From Spirometra erinaceieuropaei (taxonomy: Eukaryota; Platyhelminthes; Cestoda; Diphyllobothriidea; Diphyllobothriidae), in NCBI GenBank assembly GCA_902702965.1, contig CACRXP010000016.1:1191461-1255460 (forward strand): 64,000 bases of DNA. Reading direction: 5' to 3'. Position 1 is the first letter of the stretch, and every line of letters begins with the position of its first letter. Made by a program: the position numbers and the translations under genes. This document shows positions 1 to 10,734 of this stretch, piece after piece. The notes beneath the pieces are model-generated. The model was not told the origin of the DNA and did no database searches. It saw nothing but the letters and a program-made list of their open reading frames with translations.

Positions 1-208
1 CTGACAAAGTCCGTCTACGCGTCCCACACACACTACCTAGTCCCTGCGCGACCAACCAGATTTTCGTATGAAGAGTGGGCAGATTCACATCCAATTGAAG
101 TAGGAGGACCAGAGAGGCCGTATACAGAGGAAGCCATTGAGCCTGGTTCACAGTCACCCCTTGATGCGCACATGACTGACCTCAAGGACTGTGCTATCCC
201 GTCAGTCG

Positions 209-330
209 GCAGCCTTCCAAGCTACGATATTTAGCGTACCGTGATAGTTTAAAAGCGCGTTGGATTTACTGTAGCGAGGAATGCGCTGTAGTGCCGTGGG
301 GCTGGAGTCCTCAAGGATGCTAGCCGCAAG
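209..330 (+). repeat. Dispersed repeat R2, copy 1
   Basis: This segment carries the R2 signature: CCTTCCAAGC, then TTTAGCG, then CGTGATAGTTT, then GAGGAATGCGCTG. The same ordered blocks recur near 8895, 25595 and 57195, and in reverse near 30845 and 34630. At other loci R2 lies beside repeat R1 and the zinc-finger tail of a LINE, so it may be part of that LINE's 3' region. No coding capacity is seen. Confidence 0.6.
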
Positions 331-1319
331 CCCAAACACATGTTTCTTCGTTTTTTGCAAGCCGTCCAGTACTTATATGCCACTGACTGCCCGTTGACAG
401 AATGCAAATACTGAGCTGTCATTTCACAAGAGTTGATAAATTTCAGCTCGTAAATTTATGCACACTTCCGGACCGAACATGAGAGGGTTTGCGCTGAAGA
501 ATTTCCTCCACTTTTGCGTATCAGTTTCTGAGATAAGGCTGGCAACCCGCCAACAAAAACGTATCAGGTTTGTTTGTGTATACGTTGACAATGATGATGA
601 AGCCGATACAGCGCTAACTACTCATCGTTTACGAGCTGTTCATTTGTCATACCCCGCATTTAAGCCGTCTGGAAAGTGTCGAAAAGCGCATTTGCTTGCT
701 AGCGTCTTGAGACGCTCAAACTGGTGTAAATAACCTGTCGAATGCTGTTTTGGAATCAATACTTGGAATGAAAGCTATTGGCAAACCGACATACATAAAA
801 TTGCACTAATTCTTTACGGATATTTAAATGTAAACTTCACTGAAAGACTATTTTCAGTGCTGTCATATTTACTCAGTGTGCTGTATGAACAGGTTTGCTG
901 CACATCGAAAACCGTAGTTTACACTATTACAACCATTTTTGACGGTTTCGAGATCTTCCGCTTTTCTAAAAAAATAGGCATTTCTAAGCAACGTAACAGT
1001 AACTTAACATTTATTGTATGTTTTTCATTTCCTTGAAGTTTCTTAGCAAAATAGATATTGGGTCCATGTATTGGTGTCAGTTTGCAAGTGATTAGGATTT
1101 ATTCGCAAATTTTGACACCTTTCATGAGCTGGGTCACGCAATGCATGTAGCAACACAAGAGACTCTTTTTAACTGGCACATCTCTCTAGCTGAAGTCACC
1201 GCATTTGAACGTCTACTGTTCAATTGCCATCTACTTTCATTGATTGAATCACTAAAACAAATGATTCATGTCGATTCGACTGTCTTAGTTCATTTTTAAC
1301 ACTCATGGAATGACACAAA
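331..1319. other. No recognisable feature
   Basis: Unique-looking, mildly AT-rich DNA. The 91-codon open frame at 458-733 matches no domain I know and has no splice or codon-usage support. The last ~60 bases lead into the LINE remnant that follows. Confidence 0.6.
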
Positions 1320-2181
1320 ATGTCCGAATTTTTCAACCGAAACGCAAGTTTTGGCGGAGGGGTTTTAGATAAGGAGGACGACTCCTTTCAATACGTCCTG
1401 GGTGGTCAGCCTCTTTCAAATGTTGTGAAACAGAAAGACCTCGGCGTCCTTATGACCTCCTCGCTGAAGCCATCATCACAGTGTCCAAAGGCAGCCAAAA
1501 GTGCGATAAGGGCGTTATTTGCGATGGGGCTAGGATTTGAGCAGATCGATAAAGAGCTGTTCGGGAAAACCTATGGGGCATTCGTCCTTGAGTATGCAGT
1601 CCAGGCCTGGCGACCGTGGTTGAAGAAAGACCTACAACGACTGGAAAGAGTACAGGCGATGGCTACGAAGATGATCAGGAATCTTAATCATCTGCCTTAC
1701 GAAACCAAGCTGACCGAAACAAATCTGTTTCCTCTCAGTTACAGGCAACTGCGCGGCGATCTCATTCAAACCTACAGGATATTCAGAAACCGTGAGTGCA
1801 CCCTAAACTTTGATAAATTTTTCGAATTGGCCGGGATTGACAGTCTGCGTGGTCATCCCTTCAAACTGCAGAGGAAGCTGGCTCATTCGGACGTCCGAAG
1901 GAACTTCTTCTTTCACAGGGTCATTGGGGCATGGAACGGACTCCCTGATGCGGTGCTTCTTTCCGAAACTGTCGAATCCTTTAAGCGTAGACCAGATTCT
2001 CATTTGCTGATAAACTACTGTACATATAATCACGATTGTTTTAGCGGTGGCGGTTTGCGCCTGGCCCACACTTACCATCAACTTTCGAATTTACGCATTT
2101 GCTGATGTAACTGATGATTCTATTTCTGTTTATCGATATGAATAGGGATCTCAGGGGCAAAAGACTGATTCCCTTAATAAA
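1320..2181 (+). mobile_element. CR1/Jockey-like LINE remnant, reverse transcriptase C-terminal part
   Basis: The 261-codon frame matches the thumb and C-terminal region of non-LTR reverse transcriptases. LGVLMTSSLKPSSQC (about residues 41-55) is the usual LGV block. YAVQAWRPWLKKDLQRLE (92-109) is the EYAVQAW block seen after the palm in CR1/Jockey clades, and YRQLRGDL (141-148) is the typical C-terminal motif. The fingers, the palm with its catalytic Asp pair and the endonuclease are absent, so this is a 5'-truncated copy. That is the normal fate of LINEs after incomplete reverse transcription. Homology fades after about residue 225. An AATAAA at 2176-2181 would suit the LINE's own 3' end. 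The first methionine is arbitrary. Related copies lie on the minus strand at 19445-21890 and 42040-42480. Confidence 0.8.
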
Positions 2182-2809
2182 CTGAATTAAAGACGTGCAT
2201 ACGTTCAATTGGGCCGTCTCCTATTGGTCTTCCGTGCGTACTCGGACTGGATGCCCGTTCTTTCAGTAAATTGTCCGTAATTAGTTGTGATGATTTTAAG
2301 ACGCGAGTACGCACTGGACAGCGGCCGAGAGTGAACCTGGCAGCACAAACAATGCAAGGCTAAAAAGATCACTTATTTCGAGCCAAAGTGAAGCCATCCA
2401 TCTGTCTTTGCGTAATCGGGACCAAGTATGTAGTCGCTGCTTAACGACATGCGAGAGAGTGATGTAGACGTGTTCAGTTGGGGGGTAAACCGTGCAGGCG
2501 GGGTAGGCCACACCAGGTATTTCGTCCTGGTGGTGGCTACTCCGTACGGCCTTTCGCTGACGTCCCAATGCCATCTGTGGCTCCCCGAAACAAGGCTCTG
2601 CATAGCGGATACAGTCCAGCAAACCCCTCGACCGATGGGTTAAACCAGATGAGGGTAGCTGGTGTCCTGTGTGCGTTCACACCCGGCAATTCCGCTTCCC
2701 TTTCCGTCCCCCGTCCCGACTTCCCACTTTCCTACGGGGAGGACGACGTGTAATCTTGTAGGCCGCCCAGGTCAACTCGGGTTGCTCTCCAATAAACAAA
2801 GCCGTGACC
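2182..2809. other. No recognisable feature
   Basis: GC-rich stretch with several overlapping short open frames and no domain. A short string around CGACCGATGGG resembles one near 27280, which may hint at an uncharacterised dispersed repeat. Confidence 0.5.
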
Positions 2810-3776
2810 TACAGCTGATGTGCCAACTCGTGAAGTTTTAACCTATATTCCGAAATGCGTTTTCAGCGCGAAAAGCTCACTTATGTATGGTTGTAATATT
2901 AATCATCTTGCAGCATAATCCCATTATAATTCAGTTATTACTGGATACCGGCTTTTGAACGAACTTCTTTCCGGCCGCCTGCAAAGACTACATTCTGTAA
3001 GAAATGGCTACTTAATCGATATGAATTTTTCCCATTGATTTTCGGTGACCTTATAAATTCAAATATATTTCATAGAAAACATGCATAAAATATTCAGTAT
3101 TTTACTCTTTTAATAGAAAATTGCGTTCTCTTTAAATTTGATGCTTGAAGGGAGGGTATAATTAGATTTTTCAAGACCGTGAAATATTTGTTCATAAAAC
3201 ACCGTGACTTTACATTTGTTAATGTTGCTTGTAAAGTTTACAATATGGTTCAAATCCACCAGTAATTTTATGAACCTGATTTGATCTCCTTTTAGCAGAG
3301 TATAGAAAGGTAGGATTTCCCATAAACGGAAGAAATACAACTTGTAGTTTGGAAACCCTGAATTCAAGTGTAACATTAGGTCAAGTTCAAATTATTCGAG
3401 AATTGGATAATTTTTTAAAACCTAACTGCGCCCTTCCTTCAAGCATCAGCTTTGAATAAACGTAATTTTCTACCAACAGAGTAAAATACTGAATAGGTCT
3501 TGCATGCTTTCTATGAAATATATTTCAACTTATAAGGGCACCGAAAATCAATGAGAAAAATTCATACTGAGTAAGTAGTCATTTCTTACAGAATTTAGTT
3601 TTTGCAGGCAGCCGGAAAGGGGTTCGTTCAAAAGTCGGCATCCTGTAATAACTGAATTACTATGGAATTCTTCTGCAAGGTGAATAATATTACAGCCATA
3701 CTTAAGTGATATTTTCGCGTTGAAAACGCATTTCAGAATTTTGGTTAACATTTCACGAGTTGGCACATCTAGTGTA
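2810..3776. mobile_element. Palindromic element, copy 1 (long terminal inverted repeats)
   Basis: The two ends are reverse complements over several hundred bases. The left end runs TACAG..GATGTGCCAACTCGTG and the right end, read in reverse, TACAC..GATGTGCCAACTCGTG. The arms continue inward through matching blocks (GAAATGCGTTTTCA, TTATTACNGGATNCCG, GAACGAAC) to about 3140 and 3450. A ~300-bp centre that is mostly not palindromic separates them. It encodes nothing. The arms are visibly diverged, so this is an old copy. Related copies lie at 26040, 27436, 54989 and 57597. The TA-bounded CAG(T) end suits the Tc1/mariner superfamily, making this a non-autonomous MITE or foldback element. Confidence 0.85.
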
Positions 3777-3989
3777 CAGTGTATTTCGGCAGCCGTCTGG
3801 GATGTCTCAACAGTCCCTTCACGGGGAAGAGCGTTCGAAAGGTTGCCTTAGACAATTGCTAGGAAGTCATGTCATCTGCAGGCAGACCGTGGCTCGTACA
3901 TGCAACATTCGCGGTTGAAAAGCGACAACAACAGCCTATTTCTCCCGCCCCTCCCCCCACCCACAGGCTGATAGGATGAGTCCGCCCAC
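3777..3989. other. Spacer, nothing recognised
   Basis: Short stretch between the palindrome and the LINE endonuclease remnant. No motif seen. Confidence 0.5.
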
Positions 3990-4490
3990 TCTGACCGTAG
4001 ACAATTCGAGAAGCGACGGAGGACGGCGCTCGTCGATCGAGAACTGGCACGCTACAAGGAGGACATCGTGGCCATCAGCAAGACCCGATTCTCCGAACAG
4101 GGTCGGTTGGAGTAAGTGGTTGCTGGCCAGACCTCTTTCTGGAGCGGTCGCTCAAAGGCAGGGAGACGTAGCGCTGACGTCACCTTTGCCATCCGAAGCG
4201 TCATCAGAAGACGACCATCCTGTCTTCAGTAGGACATTAATAGTCATCTCATGACCTTGGGCTCGCCTCTTCAAGGAAAAAATTCGCCACCACCACCATT
4301 ACCTATGCTCCCACAATGACCACCTCGGACGAGCTGAGGAACAGGTTCTGCAAAGACACGCAGGCACACCTTGCGACTGTGCTGAAGGCAGACAAGATGA
4401 CTGTCCATGCTGCCAACAAACAGCTCGAGAATGGGTCAGTCTCGTAAGACATCTCTGGACCCATTGCAACAGCAACCAGACAATTCCACC
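3990..4490 (+). mobile_element. RTE-like LINE remnant, apurinic endonuclease N-terminal part
   Basis: Read on the plus strand across stops and frameshifts, the translation gives RRTALVDRELARYKEDIVAI, then SKTRFSEQGRLE, FWSGRSKAGRR and TTSDELRNRFCKD. This is the order of the APE-type endonuclease of RTE-like LINEs common in flatworms. In active copies the block near the start reads S-E-T-R-F-S-E with a catalytic Glu. Here it reads S-K-T-R-F, so that Glu is changed to Lys, and a stop follows at the end of the block. Homology fades around 4440-4490, where SINE sequence takes over. It is a dead fragment, unlinked to the opposite-strand reverse transcriptase at 5081-6290. Confidence 0.75.
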
Positions 4491-4496
4491 TACTGC

Positions 4497-4740
4497 GCGA
4501 GTTCGAGCCTCGGGTGTTCCACACTTCGGGGTTGGGTATGACTGACTGACGACGGCTAATAAACCAGAAATGGCCATTCCAGTCTCCCTTGTCTTGATCG
4601 ATAATAACATTCTGCCTATATCATTCGCCGCTGTACCGCTGCTGGTTGGGCTCGAGAGAGAGAGCCCCTAAGGCACAAGAGAACGAGTGAGTTCCGTAAG
4701 AACGATCGGTGAGCGTCCCCTACCATTGCCTGTTCCCGAT
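4497..4740 (+). mobile_element. tRNA-headed SINE, copy 1 (body and tail)
   Basis: The segment starts in the B-box end of a tRNA-like head (GTTCGAGCC). It runs through the family body (TTCGGGGTTGGGTATGACTG, CTTGTCTTGATCG) to the tail with GCTGGTTGGGCTCGAGAG and GATCGGTGAGCGTCCC. At 4540-4584 it holds a hammerhead-like fold: CTGACGA, a short GG-CC helix and GAAA, enclosed by GACTGA and CCAGTC. The following copy begins almost at once, so the two look like a tandem or overlapping pair. It lies just after a LINE endonuclease remnant. Confidence 0.75.
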
Positions 4741-4929
4741 CGAAACCGACAGGGCAACGGGCTCGTGGCCCAGTGGTTAGAGGCGTGGACTTCTAACTAA
4801 CAGGTCGCGAGTTCGAGCCCCGTGTGTTCCACACATCGGGGTTGGGTATGACTAGCTGACGACGGTCAATAAGTCAGAAATGGCCACTCCATTCTCCCTT
4901 GTCTTTGTCGGTAATGCCATTCTGTTCAC
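4738..4929 (+). mobile_element. tRNA-headed SINE, copy 2 (head and body)
   Basis: This copy starts with the leader CGATCGAAACCGACAGGG and a tRNA-like head at about 4762-4832. The A-box-like segment is GTGGCCCAGTGGTTAGAGG, the anticodon-arm-like segment GGACTTCTAACTAAC and the B-box-like segment GTTCGAGCCCC. GGACTTCTAA resembles tRNA-Arg(TCT), but the arm is irregular, so the parent tRNA is uncertain. The body follows, ending in GTCTTTGTCGGTAATGCCATT. The hammerhead-like core (CTGACGA at 4856-4862, GAAA at 4877-4880) is kept, but the outer helix is mutated. Confidence 0.8.
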
Positions 4930-5080
4930 CTACTGTCCCTGCGGACGCCTCCAGCGTCGCACCTGCAGGAAACCACACGCTGACCACCACCAGCAGCATC
5001 GTCGCCGTCGAGCACTGAGGACTTCATCATCCCTACTCCCGCGTCGACGGCCACGACGACTTCAACCGCACTCACTCACA

Positions 5081-6290
5081 CTATCTTGTACTCGCTACGG
5101 CTGCGATCATGCCTGATCTAGCCAGCCTCGATGATGTCACGAACTGTACCTCTCCACGCGTGACGATCCGCGGCAGCAGATGACCACAGTTCAACCCATT
5201 CTCTTTGCCAACGACGAAGACCGAATACCAAAGGTCCAAGAACCACCTCCATGTCTTGGCGAACTGTGTCGAACCAGGTTTTGAACTGACCCCCTCTTCG
5301 ACGCCTCCAATGGGGCAACGGTGCCGGATCGAGGGCAGCAACACTGAGCTCCTGAGATGGACGACGAAGAACATGCCCGAACCACTTCAGTCATCTTTCT
5401 TGGATGGTCTGAGTTATCCTTGTTATGTTGTCGCAACGACCGCGGACTGTATCATTTGAGACGAAGTCGGTGAACTTCACTCGATGGATGGTCCTCAAGC
5501 AGTGGTGGTCAAATACTTCCCGGTTTCGCTTTTCCTCCACGCGCAAAGCCCAGCGTTCACAACCGTAGAGAAGGACAGACCAGACAGATGCACGGTACAT
5601 GCGAATCTTGGTAGCGATGGAGAGGTCGGAACAGATCCACAGGTAAGGCCCGAGAAAACCCCTCGGGCAACATCAATTCGGAAGACAATGTCATCCTTAC
5701 TCTGGCTATTCGGCAGCAGTCTCATCCCGAGGCATTTTAAACTGTCTACTCCTTCAATTTGACAGCCATCAATCTTGAGAGGTGCCCTCTTCTGGCCAGG
5801 GATGCAGCTTGAAAACACTTTAGTCTTCCCAGTGTTTACGGATAGACCGACCGACTTGGCGACCCCGTTCATTTGTGACACCATAAACTGCAGATCACCA
5901 AAACTTGAAACAAGTAAGGCAATATTATCGGCATAGTCGAGATCAGTCAGTCAGCGTCTGGGCGCGAATTTAACGCCGTCACCTTCGTGTAGGGCTCTCC
6001 CGAGAATCCAGTCAATAGCGTAGTTAAACAGAATGGACGGCAGGATACAACCCTGTCGAACGCCAGACCGAATACCAAACAGTTGGGAAAGATTGTTGGG
6101 GACCAGAACTCGAGCGGTGGCGGAGCAATAATAGACCTTGATCATGGTAATGATTTTTGGCGGCACGCCATCTAGTGCCATTATTCGCCACAGGGACACA
6201 CGATGAACGGAATCGAACGCGGCGGCAAAATCGACAAAGCAGACGGCCGCCGGTTACTGGTACCAATGGCAGAATTCGAGAACGGGTTTC
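5081..6290 (-). mobile_element. RTE-like LINE remnant, reverse transcriptase (frameshifted)
   Basis: Several minus-strand frames line up as one decayed reverse transcriptase. From high to low coordinates they give: a DFAAAFDSVHR-like segment near 6240-6190; SGVRQGCILPSILFNYAID (about 6075-6020); LDYADNIALL (near 5940); KCLGMRLL (near 5735); YGCERWALRVEE (near 5565); and a C-terminal part with DTVRQDMEVVLGP, RRWQREWVEL and ADRHAWRGTVRDIIEAG (5250-5120). This is the order of RTE-like LINE polymerases. The catalytic motif is Y-A-D-N, not Y-A-D-D, and at least two frameshifts break the frame, so the copy is dead. The N-terminal endonuclease is missing on this side. Confidence 0.85.
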
Positions 6291-6590
6291 AGTGTGAATA
6301 CCATCGGTGAGAATACTCCCGAGGTTCCGTCAGCTACCGCTATCATAACCACTGCCCCCCTTCCACCAGCAACGTGGACACGATCGCATCTTCACATTAC
6401 ACATTGCCCTGGTGGGTCGCTTGCGAGTCCATTGCACAGAGACCAGCGAATCAATGCTTGGGGTCCCGACATGCACTCTCCGCATCCATCTCCACTGTCC
6501 GCTCCGCCCACGGACACTCGGTCACCGCAGTCACAGGCGTCTCCATGAAAATCTGCTCTCCCATAACGTAGCTTCTGCGGCACTTGCACT
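6291..6590 (+). mobile_element. LINE tail with C2H2 zinc-finger-like modules (plus strand)
   Basis: A Thr/Pro/Ala-rich linker (GENTPEVPSATAIITTAPLP) leads, after one frameshift, into ALVGRLRVHCTETSES, VPTCTLRIHLHCPLRPRTLG and HRSHRRLHENL. This copies the pattern of C2H2 fingers placed after the reverse transcriptase in some tapeworm LINEs: a finger ending G-L-V-G-H-L-R-I-H, a linker T-E-T-G-E-P, then a second finger. The second finger keeps a Cys-containing LHCPLRPRT block but has lost its second Cys. It abuts the opposite-strand reverse transcriptase at 6290, so the two come from different insertions. Repeat R1 follows at 6690. Confidence 0.7.
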
Positions 6591-6689
6591 CAGCTGGGAT
6601 CCGAATCACCCCTCTTTCTTGTTATTTGAAATATTGAACCATCGTGCACGGAATGCGTTGGCGGTCTGTTTAGCTTTGCCAGACACTGC

Positions 6690-6850
6690 GGACAATCCCG
6701 TCTCTGGTCTGTTCAACTCTGTCTTGACACCGGGTCCAGGAGAAGGGGGAGAGGGAGTGCGATAGATGCTGTGCTAGTCTACTATCACTGTAAACTAACT
6801 CACACGCAAACCAGCGTCCCCACCGCCAGCTTTCTGTGGAGCACAGTGCG
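6690..6850 (-). repeat. Dispersed repeat R1, reverse orientation
   Basis: The segment contains CTCTGTCTTGACACCGGGTCC, a purine-rich GAGAAGGGGGAGAGGGAG tract, and ACTATCACTGTAAACTAACTC. These blocks recur in the same order at eight or more other loci in the window. Orientation is given relative to the strand reading CACCTGGACCCGGTGTCAAG. It follows a zinc-finger LINE tail, as also at 30.3-31.3 kb. Confidence 0.7.
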
Positions 6851-8609
6851 AAACTCGCCGGGAACGACGGCCGGGCTGTCATGTCACTTGTGTGTGTGCG
6901 AGGGAAGGGAACGGAGAGAGATAGAGTGCCTTCTAGGGTAAAATTTGCAACACTCAAGAGAAAAATATCGGGATCAGACAGCCGACAAGCGGTAAAAGTC
7001 CAAGTCAAATGCTGGAGAAACAAAACATAATGGACTGCACTTAGCCGAAGCATTGCGTACAGACTGGGGCAGACTGGTCGTTGATACGACCTGTAAGCCA
7101 CTCCAGCAGACGTTCACGCATTCACTGCCCCATCGCGTGGCCTTGGCGCGAAGGTCGCACCACTTGGACCAATCAGGAATGTCGCATCCGCCCGGGCAAG
7201 CGGCTCTGAGCCACCGGCGAGGCAAGTCACCAATGACAACGGTGATCGGTACGTGCGAACTGGCCAAAACAATGATGGTGCGGCGTGTCGGCCGGCGTTT
7301 GGCGAGACACACTGAGGCTTCGAGGCAGGCGGTCTGTGGACAGGGGCCATCGAGCAGCGAGGGCTAGGTACTGTCACGAAACTTCTAAACACCGTGATTA
7401 GATGTAATCTAACAATGGTGAGAGATGATGAGATAACTAGGCGTGGAGGAAATTTTAGTTTTAATCCACCAAGTAATCATTCTCCCACGCTTAGGCAAAA
7501 AACCCCCATGTGCGAATGCAGAGGGAACAAATGGCAGCTCAGTTTCCCGTGTCCCTCATATTTGGTTTTAACTTTATGACGACCATTTATATCATTGCTG
7601 ATGAACCAGGAGCAGCAGACGCCGGTCGGATCATTGATGGACGTCTAGTAAGGAAGAAACAACCTCAGCCTGCGTCCAACGCCCGGGTGGTTACCATCCC
7701 GTCAATAGGCTCTGTCCATTCGAAGCTTCGAACCCGGCTTAACTTGATCAGGAGACCGGAAAGTCCACCTCTGGCGCAGTCGTGGACAATCGACCAGACA
7801 ACGGAAACCGGACAGGCGTCAGTCAAGCATTTCGAGTCATCCACAGGGTACTGACGAGCCATTCCAAATCCCTGCTCTAAGGGGTACTGGCGACGGCAGA
7901 AGTGGTGGCCACCCGGTAGCCAACCTCAACTTTGGTCTCGCAGAGGCCGTTCAGTCAAACCCTCGAACTACCCTGACCCCCCAACTGAATCACACGCATT
8001 CCCACCCACACCCTATTACGTCGCGTTACAGAGCCAAAACACGCACACAACCCACTGATACCCTTCCTATACCCCTTGTTTTGATCCGTCTAGACACCCA
8101 CAATGCTCTTCCCGTCGCCCGCATTACTTGGTTGTTTTTTTAAAATCACGTTTGGCTGTCCTAAGCTGGCGCAGGACTGATGATGAATAATCTAAAACGT
8201 GCGTTTTCCAACTGTGTTTACGTGGGTGGCACCGCCGAATCTGACGGTCAGGTTAGTCTCATTGATAGTGGTGAGGGCGCAGTTCACGGGAAGCCTTTTA
8301 GGGAGGACGGTCAGCGACGACGCCCAATCAATTCCCAGATCGCAAAGCTTACCGAGAACACTTTCCGTGGTGTGGGCAGCAAGACATGGCAACCAGGACA
8401 ATCCCCCCCCCTATTCAATTCTCTCGTACACCAACTTGTTGGTGGAACACCGAGTGGATTTTGTGTTGCAGACGTTGCCCTTGAGGAACCAATGAGATAT
8501 CGACTACCCGCTAATGAGCAAGTCTGATTGCTTTTTTGGAAACGCCATGCGCTTGCCCACCTTAATGTTCTGGCTTTTAAGTGAAACGCATTCAGTGAGC
8601 ATGGGCGAG
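6851..8609. other. No recognisable gene; one CTGATGATG-type motif
   Basis: Many short overlapping open frames and no domain. At 8178-8215 a CTGATGATGAATAATC block is followed by AAAACG and GTTTTCCAACTG. It resembles two blocks near 38.2 and 38.4 kb and may mark a small repeat family. A T-tract lies near 8135. Nothing else is recognised. Confidence 0.5.
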
Positions 8610-8965
8610 TGTGATATCCCAAGTACTCTCTCTACCTTTCTCTTCCTCCAAGAACCTGAGCCTGGAGTCGAAAAAGGGCCAAGGAGAACGGATGCGAGAT
8701 CACTGGCTGGCCCAGCACGAACCCGCACCTAGAAGTGCCTCCACGCACCCTGGTTCCCTCAAAAAGGACAATAGGAGCGGAGGAGGAGGCTCCCAACCCA
8801 AGTGAATGGGAGTGTCGTAGAGGCCACAGTAAGAAGGAGTCATTGCAGCCTAACTCTCCGCCCTTAGAGGAGGGCCGATTCATCCAAACCAAGAAATTTA
8901 GCGCATCGTGATAGTTTTAAGCACGTCAGATTGTTTCTACTGAGGAACATGCGCCGAGAAAGTCG
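8610..8965 (+). repeat. Dispersed repeats R1 (degenerate) and R2, copy 2
   Basis: From 8615 to about 8790 a decayed R1 can be followed (CTCTACCTTTCTCTTCCTCC, GAGCCTGGAGTCG, CAGCACGAACCCGCACCTAG). R2 follows at 8895-8965 (TTTAGCGCATCGTGATAGTTT, GAGGAACATGCGCCGAG). Read from the opposite strand the order is zinc-finger tail (9.7-9.1 kb), R2, then R1, the same as at 30.3-31.3 kb. Confidence 0.55.
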
Positions 8966-9074
8966 ACCTCACGCTCTCTTCCCTTCCTCGTACATTAGTC
9001 AGTTGACATAGCGACAATCAATCCGTCTGTGCGTGCCACACGCAAGACCTGCCCTCCCCATACAGCACAACAAG

Positions 9075-9720
9075 GTTTCACACGAGTGTGGTGGGCTGGC
9101 CGGGTCTCACATGTGTTAGCGTAGCAGGAGGGCCACATGGAGAAGGAGCTAAGGCGCAAGATTCCCGGCGGCGTGAGATGTGCTCGCTCAGTGCTTTTCG
9201 TGGGTGATGGGGATGAGGTTCGTGATGGGGAGGAGATATATCGTGGTGGGATTCGACTGGTGGTGCTTTACGCCAGGATTTCATGGATGCGCATGTGGCC
9301 GACTAGACCCATGTGCTGGCAGAATGTGCTTGGGCAGCGGAAGTAGTTGAGGCGAACGCATGTTTGAAATCCAGACGTTGGTTCGCCAGTCCCAGTACGA
9401 TGGACTCGCAAGTGGCCCGCCAGACCGATGCGTGACATGAATCTGCGGTGGCGCTTGGGAGCTGCTGAGTCGGTTGCGGTATTGATGCTGCTGAATAGGC
9501 CCGTGAGATGAATGAATGTGCGTGGGCAGTGTGGTCAGTGGAACCGGAGGCGGCGTGCGTATGCCATGACTCCTGGTATCGGTGCGCCGGTCTCTATGCC
9601 ATGGATTCACAAGATGAATGTGTCATGGCAAAGAGGACAGACAGGTTGAGCTCGAGCTCGAATTGCTGGTGGTGGGGTCTGCGGTGGTTGACGGGATGTC
9701 TGGAGTGTCTTCACTAGCAG
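9075..9720 (-). mobile_element. LINE tail with C2H2 zinc-finger-like modules (minus strand)
   Basis: On the minus strand an Asp/Thr/Ser-rich linker (GEDTPDIPSTTADPTTSNS) is followed by HCPRTFIHLTGLFSS, FMSRIGLAGHLRVHRTGTGE and RCPSTFCQHMGLVGHMRIHE. These are degenerate C2H2 fingers with the family's G-L-x-G-H-x-R-x-H ends and the T-G-E-P linker. Some Cys residues are lost, and frame changes separate the modules. The piece continues the LINE whose reverse transcriptase end lies at 10480-10700. A SINE (9741-9965) separates this block from the rest. Confidence 0.75.
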
Positions 9721-9740
9721 TGAGGGTTGAAGAGGTAGAA

Positions 9741-9965
9741 TGGCCTTACCGACAAAGACAAGGGAGACTTGAATGGCCAGTTCTAGCTTACTAGCCGTCC
9801 TCAGCTAGTCATACCCAACCCCGAAGTGTGGACCACCCAAGGCTCGAACTCGCGACCTGTTAGTTAGAAGTCCACGCCTCTAACCACTGAGCCACGAGTC
9901 CGTTGCCTTGCCGATTTCGATCGGGAATATGCAATGGTAGGGGGCGCTCACCGATCGTTGAAGAG
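9741..9965 (-). mobile_element. tRNA-headed SINE, copy 3
   Basis: Read on the minus strand it runs from the leader (CCCGATCGAAATCGG) through the tRNA-like head (GTGGCTCAGTGGTTAGAGG, GGACTTCTAACTAAC, GAGTTCGAGCC) and body to GTCTTTGTCGGTAAGGCC. The hammerhead-like core is slightly mutated (CTGAGGA, GAAC). The SINE sits between the zinc-finger tail and the preceding linker of a minus-strand LINE, so it inserted into that LINE. Confidence 0.85.
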
Positions 9966-10480
9966 GTGACAATCGTCGTCGTTAGTGTTGAGGAAGGGGT
10001 TAATATAGGTGCTGGAGGTCGAAAACGTCGGCTGAGGCGTCGGAGCACTAGGACTGTCATCACAGGTGGCAATGGTGGTGGTGGTGGTGGTGGTGGTGGT
10101 GGTGGTGGTGGTGGTGGTGGTGGTGGTGGTAGTGGTTGTCGTGGACGCGTTTGGAGTTGGTGCTGAGGCGACGATGGGACGTTTGCAAAGGCAACCGGTG
10201 GAGTTGTCTGATTGTTGTTACACTGGGTCCGATGAGGACTATCCGTGCGCGGAATGTTCCTTGGCAGCATGGACATGCTGGAAGTGGTTGGGTCGAAGGC
10301 GCTTTAGACTTGCAAGACTCTTTTGGCTTCGGCCGCGCCGATCCGGCTGGCTTCTTAGTTTGCTGCTCCAGTCTTCACTGCTTTTCTCCAAGTTTGTTCG
10401 GTTCTGAGCGAGGTATGTCTAGGTCTCCGGATTGGTTTGTAGATGTTTGAGGAAGTCATTCAGTACGTTCTTGTGGGGAT
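9966..10480 (-). mobile_element. LINE C-terminal linker with one C2H2-like finger
   Basis: The minus-strand translation downstream of the reverse transcriptase end gives a basic stretch, then PACPCCQGTFRARIVLIG. That is the Cys-x2-Cys start and hydrophobic end of a C2H2-like finger whose His pair is lost. A low-complexity stretch follows, encoded by the GTG/CAC microsatellite at 10073-10138, then a Thr-rich linker. In related LINEs such linkers join the polymerase to the terminal fingers. The frame is broken in several places. Confidence 0.6.
10073..10138. repeat. (GTG)n microsatellite
   Basis: About 20 uninterrupted GTG/GGT triplets. They create glycine, valine and proline runs in three frames, none of which should be read as a protein. 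It lies in the linker of a LINE remnant. Confidence 0.95.
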
Positions 10481-10700
10481 TTTTGTCCTCCTTGTCGGAG
10501 AGCATCCGTAGCTAATAGAAGAGTTGTTTGGGTAATCGTTCGTCATCCTCGCAAGGTGGCCACACCAGCGCAGTTAGATTTGTCTCAGTAGGTCGTGAAT
10601 GCTGAGGGTTCCGGTTTTTTCAAGGAATTCTGTATCTGGAATCCTGTCTTTCCACAGCATCTTCACTATTCATCAGAGGGTACTGAGGTGGGAGTGGTTA
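10481..10700 (-). mobile_element. LINE reverse transcriptase C-terminal end (zinc-finger type)
   Basis: The minus strand encodes VKMLWKDRIPDTEFLEKTG, then LSIHDLLRQI, a stop, and LRWCGHLARM. These match the conserved C-terminal block of RTE-like LINE polymerases (W-x-D-R-I-P-D-T-E and L-R-W-x-G-H-x-x-R-M). The internal TAA and later frame changes show decay. The rest of the polymerase is absent: repeat R1 lies immediately upstream on this strand. Confidence 0.75.
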
Positions 10701-10734
10701 AGTTCCCTGTTGCGCATGTCTGCAATCAATGTGG

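Noticed and set aside
2810..3776. Assembly artefact (inverted duplication) as an explanation for the palindromes
   Set aside because: The arms are diverged in most copies, the family recurs five times with the same ends, and copy 5 interrupts a known coding sequence.
4762..4832. tRNA-Arg-like gene
   Set aside because: The anticodon arm is irregular, the acceptor stem does not pair, and the sequence is followed by the SINE body in every copy; it is a SINE head, not a tRNA gene.
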